DNA from: Flavobacterium terrisoli
GTDB lineage: Bacteria > Bacteroidota > Bacteroidia > Flavobacteriales > Flavobacteriaceae
Assembly: GCF_030167905.1 (NCBI RefSeq)
Contig: NZ_JARGNA010000007.1
Location: forward strand, 206,859-270,858
Length of the DNA: 64,000 nucleotides
Reading direction: 5' to 3'
The notes under the pieces are model-generated. The model did no database searches. It worked only from the letters and a program-made list of their open reading frames with translations, and had not been told where the DNA came from. The position numbers and the translations under genes were made by a program. Below, in pieces: positions 59,991 through 64,000 of the stretch; positions within the stretch are counted from its first letter, which is position 1, and each line of letters opens with the position of its first letter.

Positions 59991-61126
59991 TACCATTTCA
60001 AGACAAATACGTGCAGTTAGATGACCTACTGGATAGGATGGCTGAATCATTACAACTGGATAAAACACGTTACGATTTAATGATTCAGCATTATGAAGCT
60101 ATAAAAAAATGGATTGAAGCAGACGAACTGTTTTTCAAGCCCTTTAAGTACGAACTATATCCACATGGCTCTGTTCGCATCAGAACCACTGTAAAGCCAA
60201 TAGGTCAGGATGAATTTGATTTAGATATCGCACTACACATAAAAGCGCAGTGGAGTAACCACACCCCTGAAAAAATCTACGCCGAATTAAAACGGAGGCT
60301 ATCGGAACATTCTGTTTACAACGAAAAAATGGAATTGAAAAACCGTTGCATCCGCTTAAACTATGCCGGAGATTTCCACATGGATATTCTACCAGGCATA
60401 CAGGAAAATGAATGGGACGAAGACAAACTTCGCGTTCCAGATCGACTATTGGGTTCTTGGGTAAGTACCAATCCGCGTGGATACGGCAAATGGTTTCTTA
60501 ACAAAGCGGCAACCATCAAAGTAAGTCTTCTTGAGAAAGCCCTTCGAGCAGAAAATTTACCATCAAACGATTATGAAAACAAAAAGCCGCTGCAACGTGG
60601 AGTTCAATTAATTAAAAGGTATCGCGATATTTACTTTCAGGATGACGACGAGTTCAAGACATCAAGCATCATATTGACAACAATTGCTGGATTGTATTAT
60701 AATGGCGAGGAAAGCATATTCTTGACAGTAGAGAACATTGTCAATAAAATTAGGCAGCACACTCTTTATCATACAGAAAGGCTCAAAGTTTTAAATCCGG
60801 TAAATTCTGAAGAAGATTTTACAGATAAGTGGGAAAACGAACCGAGGTACTATCAGGCGTTTAAGGCATTCTGTGAGCATCTGTATTTCCAATGGCAGGA
60901 GCTTAAGAAGGAAAGCGGAATTATTACCGAAGCAAGGATTCTTAAAGATTTATTTGGCGATGATTTGTATTTAAAGGCACAAACTTCACAAGCTGACGTT
61001 ATTGATAAGGCAAGGAATTCCAATCAATTAGGTATTGGTAAAAAAACGGAAACAATCAGTTCATTAATCGCGCCTGTTATCGCTCCGATAAAATCGAACA
61101 CATTTTTTGGAAGTCATGAAGATTAA
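59987..61126 (+). CDS. CBASS CD-NTase (cGAS/DncV-like nucleotidyltransferase)
   Basis: A 379-residue cyclic oligonucleotide synthase. The nucleotidyltransferase signature is YPHGSVRIRTT (Gly61-Ser62) followed by DEFDLDIAL with catalytic Asp78 and Asp80; a third acidic residue lies in FHMDILPG (Asp133). The C-terminal half is the helical SMODS/OAS-like lobe. On phage infection such enzymes make a cyclic di- or trinucleotide that activates the effector. The C-terminus ends in a flexible tail (NTFFGSHED), the part that E1/E2-type Cap2 proteins conjugate in type II CBASS. Confidence 0.9.
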   Translation: MIPFQDKYVQLDDLLDRMAESLQLDKTRYDLMIQHYEAIKKWIEADELFFKPFKYELYPHGSVRIRTTVKPIGQDEFDLDIALHIKAQWSNHTPEKIYAELKRRLSEHSVYNEKMELKNRCIRLNYAGDFHMDILPGIQENEWDEDKLRVPDRLLGSWVSTNPRGYGKWFLNKAATIKVSLLEKALRAENLPSNDYENKKPLQRGVQLIKRYRDIYFQDDDEFKTSSIILTTIAGLYYNGEESIFLTVENIVNKIRQHTLYHTERLKVLNPVNSEEDFTDKWENEPRYYQAFKAFCEHLYFQWQELKKESGIITEARILKDLFGDDLYLKAQTSQADVIDKARNSNQLGIGKKTETISSLIAPVIAPIKSNTFFGSHED

Positions 61127-61529
61127 AAATTTGAATAGGGATAAAACTATAGTCCAGCAGGTAAATGCAATAAGGGCAAAGTACACAACATGGAAGGTCA
61201 CTTTTGACGCTTTTCAACTCAAGGCAGTTGGAATTATTCAGCCAACACCCAGAAGCGAAAAATATACAGTTGAAATTAAGTTCCACTTATTAAAGCCTAT
61301 TCAGGTTAGGGTTCTTAGCCCTGTCTTGATATTGAATGGTATAGATAAAAAAATACCACACATGTATTCACAGGAAACATTGTGTTTATATATGCCAAAG
61401 TATGCAGAATTTACAAGAAAGAATTACATTAGTGCTACAATTATTCCGTGGACCTATTTATGGCTGTATTACTATGAGATATGGCATACAACTGGAGAAT
61501 GGAAAGGCGGCGGTGAGCACCCTGAATAA
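61116..61529 (+). CDS. CBASS E2-like ubiquitin-conjugation protein (type II short)
   Basis: A 137-residue protein from the ATG at 61116; a TTG 9 bp earlier is the alternative. Residues about 50-137 follow the prokaryotic E2 pattern of CBASS: EIKFHLLKPIQVRVLSP, ETLCLYMPKY with candidate catalytic Cys90, ATIIPWTYLWLYYYEIW and GEWKGGGEHPE. In type II-short CBASS, such E2-only proteins act on the C-terminus of the CD-NTase without a separate E1. It overlaps the CD-NTase gene by 11 bp. Confidence 0.85.
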   Translation: MKIKNLNRDKTIVQQVNAIRAKYTTWKVTFDAFQLKAVGIIQPTPRSEKYTVEIKFHLLKPIQVRVLSPVLILNGIDKKIPHMYSQETLCLYMPKYAEFTRKNYISATIIPWTYLWLYYYEIWHTTGEWKGGGEHPE

Positions 61530-61540
61530 AATGAATAATT

Positions 61541-62620
61541 ATGAGAAAACAAGATAAATATATATTTACGGGGGTTGTAGTCACTGCAAGTATCGTCGGC
61601 ATACTTGATTATTTTCAACAAAAGGAACGACTTAAGAAAAGTGGACAAAAGATGACTTGGCAAAACTTTAATGGAGTACAAACTATTAAAAAAATGACTC
61701 TTTTTGGAATTGCAGGAGGATTTGCCGGAAACGAAATTTATAAACGAAATTTTCAGGAAGAAAGTAAAAAGCCATTTTCAAGTGATGCTTTCCTTAAAGA
61801 TATATTAGTAGAGGAAAGTGCGAATTCAAATCCTGCGAAATTGCAGGAATTAAAGTCAATAACTAAAGAAGTTAAAGCCGTGTTGTATGATGAATTTGCA
61901 GGCCAACTCGTTACTTATCCTGAAAGTGTTGGATCTTTGCCTAAAAAGACTGCTATTGCTGGAACCTTCGATTCCGATATAGTTTTACCGATAAAAAAAG
62001 AACATAATTTTGGAAATATGTCAAATTTATCAAGTCAGATACATGGCAAAATCGAAGAATTATTTGAAGAAGAAGCAATTGTCACAAAACGAACAAGAGC
62101 TACAAGTCTAACTTTTCAGGGTACTGAAGGCATTCATAAAGTAGATGTAGTGTATGGAAAAGAAATCGGAAACTACCAAGAAGATCAAAATTTAAACTTA
62201 TATGTACGTCCCTCTTATTTCTGGCAGAAGGGAAAGACTTTTAAAACAAATATTGATATCCAGAAAAACCTACTCATAAATAGGCCAAAGGTTAGAGAAG
62301 TGATTAAGGTTTTAAAATCGTATAGAGATCGAAACAATTTAGATTTAAATAATTTACTCATAGAGCAATTAAGCATCGAAGCACTATCTGTAAATAATTT
62401 TGGCAGGGATTTTTCACTTACTGAAAATTTAAAAAAATGTATGGAGTATATAGCCTGCAAATTATCAAACAATAGAGTTTTAGATTATGCGAATTCCAAT
62501 CACAATCTTCTAAATAATATTGATTATTCTAACAAGCAATTCATTTTGAATAGTATAACAAATGATCTATCAAGAATAAAATCCAATCCACATTACATTA
62601 AAGAAATATTTCATTGCTAG
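61541..62620 (+). CDS. membrane-anchored second nucleotidyltransferase
   Basis: A 359-residue protein. A membrane segment at about 8-25 (and a hydrophobic stretch at 52-66) precedes a pol-beta-type nucleotidyltransferase domain: Gly131-Ser132 in ESVGSLPKK, eleven residues later Asp144-Ser-Asp146 in FDSDIVLPI, and a third Asp202 in HKVDVVYG. The helical C-terminus (about 235-359) resembles an OAS-like lobe. It is only distantly like the CD-NTase 11 bp-linked upstream through the E2 gene. It starts 11 bp after that gene and its stop overlaps the next start. The product is unknown; it may make or modify a nucleotide signal at the membrane. Confidence 0.7.
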   Translation: MRKQDKYIFTGVVVTASIVGILDYFQQKERLKKSGQKMTWQNFNGVQTIKKMTLFGIAGGFAGNEIYKRNFQEESKKPFSSDAFLKDILVEESANSNPAKLQELKSITKEVKAVLYDEFAGQLVTYPESVGSLPKKTAIAGTFDSDIVLPIKKEHNFGNMSNLSSQIHGKIEELFEEEAIVTKRTRATSLTFQGTEGIHKVDVVYGKEIGNYQEDQNLNLYVRPSYFWQKGKTFKTNIDIQKNLLINRPKVREVIKVLKSYRDRNNLDLNNLLIEQLSIEALSVNNFGRDFSLTENLKKCMEYIACKLSNNRVLDYANSNHNLLNNIDYSNKQFILNSITNDLSRIKSNPHYIKEIFHC

Positions 62621-63012
62621 TGAACAAAAAACTACTCACAGTCTTCATGTTTTTTTTACCGGTCTTACAGAATTTCATTTCTGCCCAGCCTCTTCACATT
62701 GCAATAACCGATATCAAATTTGAAGTGATGGTAATTCTAAGTGTTATTTTCCTGTTTTTGATTCTCAGAATCGCCACAGTTATATATTTTTGGGTGTCTA
62801 TTATCAATTGGATACTTTCTGGTTTTAAATTGAAAAAATTGTTACCGTGCATAATTAGCTTCGCTGCCATTTTTTGTATTGATTATTCAATCAACGCAAT
62901 AATAAGCAACTCAATTAAAAGTATTAAGAATAGGATTCAAAGGCTTCCAAATGCCTTTATAAAAGAAATACACAGGTATTACAAAGTTCACCTCTACGAC
63001 AATCCACTATGA
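62620..63012 (+). CDS. small multi-pass membrane protein at the end of the CBASS operon
   Basis: A 130-residue protein. The GTG start overlaps the upstream TAG stop (TAGTG), so translation is coupled to the nucleotidyltransferase. A signal-like first helix (MFFLPVLQNFISAQ) and two more strong membrane helices at about 35-65 and 75-95 are followed by a basic C-terminal tail (KSIKNRIQRLP). No family is recognised. The layout of an enzyme plus small membrane protein resembles signal-gated pore effectors, but that role is inference. A pair of hairpins follows. Confidence 0.6.
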   Translation: MNKKLLTVFMFFLPVLQNFISAQPLHIAITDIKFEVMVILSVIFLFLILRIATVIYFWVSIINWILSGFKLKKLLPCIISFAAIFCIDYSINAIISNSIKSIKNRIQRLPNAFIKEIHRYYKVHLYDNPL

Positions 63013-63018
63013 AAAACT

Positions 63019-63100
63019 GATAGCACGGTTCAGTAGAACCGTGCTATCGCGCGTGCACTTTATTACTTTAATAAAGTGCTGTAAAGTTAGTCTTTTTTTT
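63019..63100 (+). terminator. double hairpin ending the CBASS operon
   Basis: A perfect 13-bp stem GATAGCACGGTTC/GAACCGTGCTATC (63019-63048) is followed by a perfect 11-bp stem GCACTTTATTA/TAATAAAGTGC (63055-63079), then TCTTTTTTTT (63091-63100). The combination would terminate rightward transcription before the hip locus. Confidence 0.75.
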
Positions 63101-63121
63101 CGACAAAGTCAAGTCTTCCTC

Positions 63122-63261
63122 TATATGCAATCGCATATAAAAACGTTATTTCTATATAAAACTATATGCAATTACATATAAAATCGCTATTTCATATAAA
63201 ACTATATGCAATTACATATAATTTTATATATTTGTATTATAATTATATGCAAAAGCATATA
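63122..63261. promoter_or_regulatory. four regularly spaced HipB-type operators
   Basis: Four 18-bp elements of the form TATATGC-N4-GCATATA (two copies carry ACATATA on the right) start at 63122, 63163, 63203 and 63244, that is 41, 40 and 41 bp apart. They fill the region before the hipB-like gene, the last ending 21 bp before its ATG. Spacing of about four helical turns would place bound dimers on one face of the DNA. Confidence 0.85.
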
Positions 63262-63282
63262 AAATAATAGCAAAGCGAACCC

Positions 63283-63504
63283 ATGAAAACACTAGCAACT
63301 TTTGTAAAGGAAAAAAGAAATGAAGTAAATCTCACACAGGAGGCATTCGCCGAACGTGCTGGTGTAGCCCTTACGGTAATCCGAAAAATAGAACAGGGCA
63401 AAGAAAACCTAAATCTCGAAAAAGCCAATCAGGTACTCAAAATGTTTGGGCATACCTTAGCACCGGTCAACACAAGAGAGTTATCTAAAAATGAAACCGA
63501 ATGA
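63283..63504 (+). CDS. hipB: HipB-like antitoxin / repressor
   Basis: A 73-residue XRE protein: FVKEKRNEVNLTQEAFAERAG, VALTVIRKIEQGKENLNLEKA, QVLKMFGHTLAP. The short C-terminal strand is typical of HipB, which binds tandem operators and neutralises HipA-type kinases. Four matching palindromes lie directly upstream. Its stop overlaps the start of the next gene by 4 bp. Confidence 0.88.
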   Translation: MKTLATFVKEKRNEVNLTQEAFAERAGVALTVIRKIEQGKENLNLEKANQVLKMFGHTLAPVNTRELSKNETE

Positions 63505-63833
63505 GACAGGCAGCCATCTATTATAAAGAACTATTGGCGGGTACCCTCACAGAAACTGACGAAGGCGAATATATTTTCCAATACGACAATAATTACGCAC
63601 AGAACTTTCCTAATCAGTTCTTAACGTTTGATATGCCGGTAAGTAACAAACCATATACTGATAAACGTTTGTTTGCTTTCTTCGAAGGTTTAATTCCCGA
63701 GGGCTGGCTGTTAGACATCGCTTCCAAGAACTGGAAAATCAACCAAAACGACCGTATGGGGCTGTTATTGGCATGTTGTCAAAATTGCATCGGAGCCGTA
63801 AGTGTACAACCAATACTCACAGAAAATGAATAA
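63501..63833 (+). CDS. hipS: HipS-like protein (HipA N-terminal subdomain, separate gene)
   Basis: A 110-residue protein matching the N-subdomain-1 of HipA: AIYYKELLAGTLTETDEGEY, FLTFDMPVSNKPY, LFAFFEGLIPEGWLLDIA, and RMGLLLACCQNCIGAVSV. In HipBST systems this part is a separate antitoxin (HipS) that neutralises the kinase HipT. Translation is coupled on both sides (4-bp overlap with hipB, 8-bp with the next gene). Confidence 0.85.
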   Translation: MRQAAIYYKELLAGTLTETDEGEYIFQYDNNYAQNFPNQFLTFDMPVSNKPYTDKRLFAFFEGLIPEGWLLDIASKNWKINQNDRMGLLLACCQNCIGAVSVQPILTENE

Positions 63834-64000
63834 GTGTTTATATTGCTACAAGCCTTTGAGTGAAAACGAAAATGATTTTCACGAGCACTGCAGTCTGGCA
63901 TTTTTTGGCACCAAACAGCCTCCTGTTTTTGAACACACTTTAAAACAAATGGCAGAATTGGCAAAGAATGTGGTCGAGCGTAGCGTAGCCGTTCCCGGTG
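63826..64000 (+). CDS. hipT: HipT-like serine/threonine kinase toxin, N-terminus only
   Basis: A gene cut by the window end; 58 codons are visible. It begins MNKCLYCYKPL with Cys4, Cys7, His19 and Cys22 forming a possible zinc-knuckle, then FFGTKQPPVFEHTLKQMAELA, as in the HipA-core proteins of split hip operons. The kinase active site lies beyond the window. HipT-type kinases phosphorylate a tRNA synthetase and arrest growth. The three-gene order B-S-T supports the call. Confidence 0.75.
   Translation, partial: MNKCLYCYKPLSENENDFHEHCSLAFFGTKQPPVFEHTLKQMAELAKNVVERSVAVPG

Noticed and set aside
61107..61115. TTG start for the E2-like gene
   Set aside because: An ATG lies 9 bp downstream at 61116 and leaves the conserved region intact.
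63122..63261. Four regularly spaced repeats as a CRISPR array
   Set aside because: The units are palindromic 18-mers with 22-23 bp AT-rich, mutually similar gaps, and no cas gene is present; they are operators.

Overview
The window looks like a chromosome segment of a Flavobacterium-type member of the Bacteroidota. The signs are AT-rich DNA, -7 promoter boxes of the TAnnTTTG type, SusC/SusD proteins, type IX secretion (T9SS) C-terminal sorting domains, a DUF6520 protein, and an integrase of the Bacteroidota type that lacks the first catalytic Arg. No rRNA gene or CRISPR array was seen. One tRNA, tRNA-Ser(TGA), is present.

Bases 1-21.8 kb are mostly core chromosome. In order they hold: a DUF4242 fragment, a SAM methyltransferase, a trypsin-like protein, two tandem T9SS-exported LRR proteins, an ArsR/SRPBCC operon with a doubled operator, a Cys/Met PLP enzyme divergent from an Lrp regulator, lpdA, a PEGA lipoprotein, and an ars-like operon (arsR, DUF6428, a 41-residue ORF, a methyltransferase, arsC) with no efflux pump in view. 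They end with tpx, dgkA, ftsK, a lolA-like gene, an LptF/G permease and ribB, whose GTP-cyclohydrolase half has lost its zinc cysteines.

Bases 21.8-35.65 kb are a signalling block. It contains a LytTR regulator, an HPt protein, a soluble kinase with an HNOBA-like N-terminus, stand-alone receivers, a REC-PAS-DHp protein and a giant multi-PAS kinase split by a 4-bp duplication. Two related T9SS-type proteins stand at its two ends. The block lies between two 225-bp copies of the ribB 3' end that differ almost only at silent sites. This suggests a horizontally acquired island that brought its own ribB tail.

From tRNA-Ser (36.1 kb) to the window end lies an apparent integrative element. It has a tyrosine recombinase, an AraC/MauE-DoxX/DUF6520 group, an S9 peptidase with SusD/SusC, a repeat-rich spacer, and then a defence island. 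The island contains a type III R-M system facing two nuclease-like ORFs, a RecQ-like helicase with a nuclease-like tail plus an unknown partner, a CBASS operon, and the start of a HipB-HipS-HipT system behind four evenly spaced operators. The CBASS operon has capH/capP-like regulators, DUF2188, a TM-NUDIX effector of Cap16 type, a CD-NTase and an E2-like protein. Its last two genes are the most novel candidate here: a membrane-anchored second nucleotidyltransferase, translationally coupled to a small multi-pass membrane protein.
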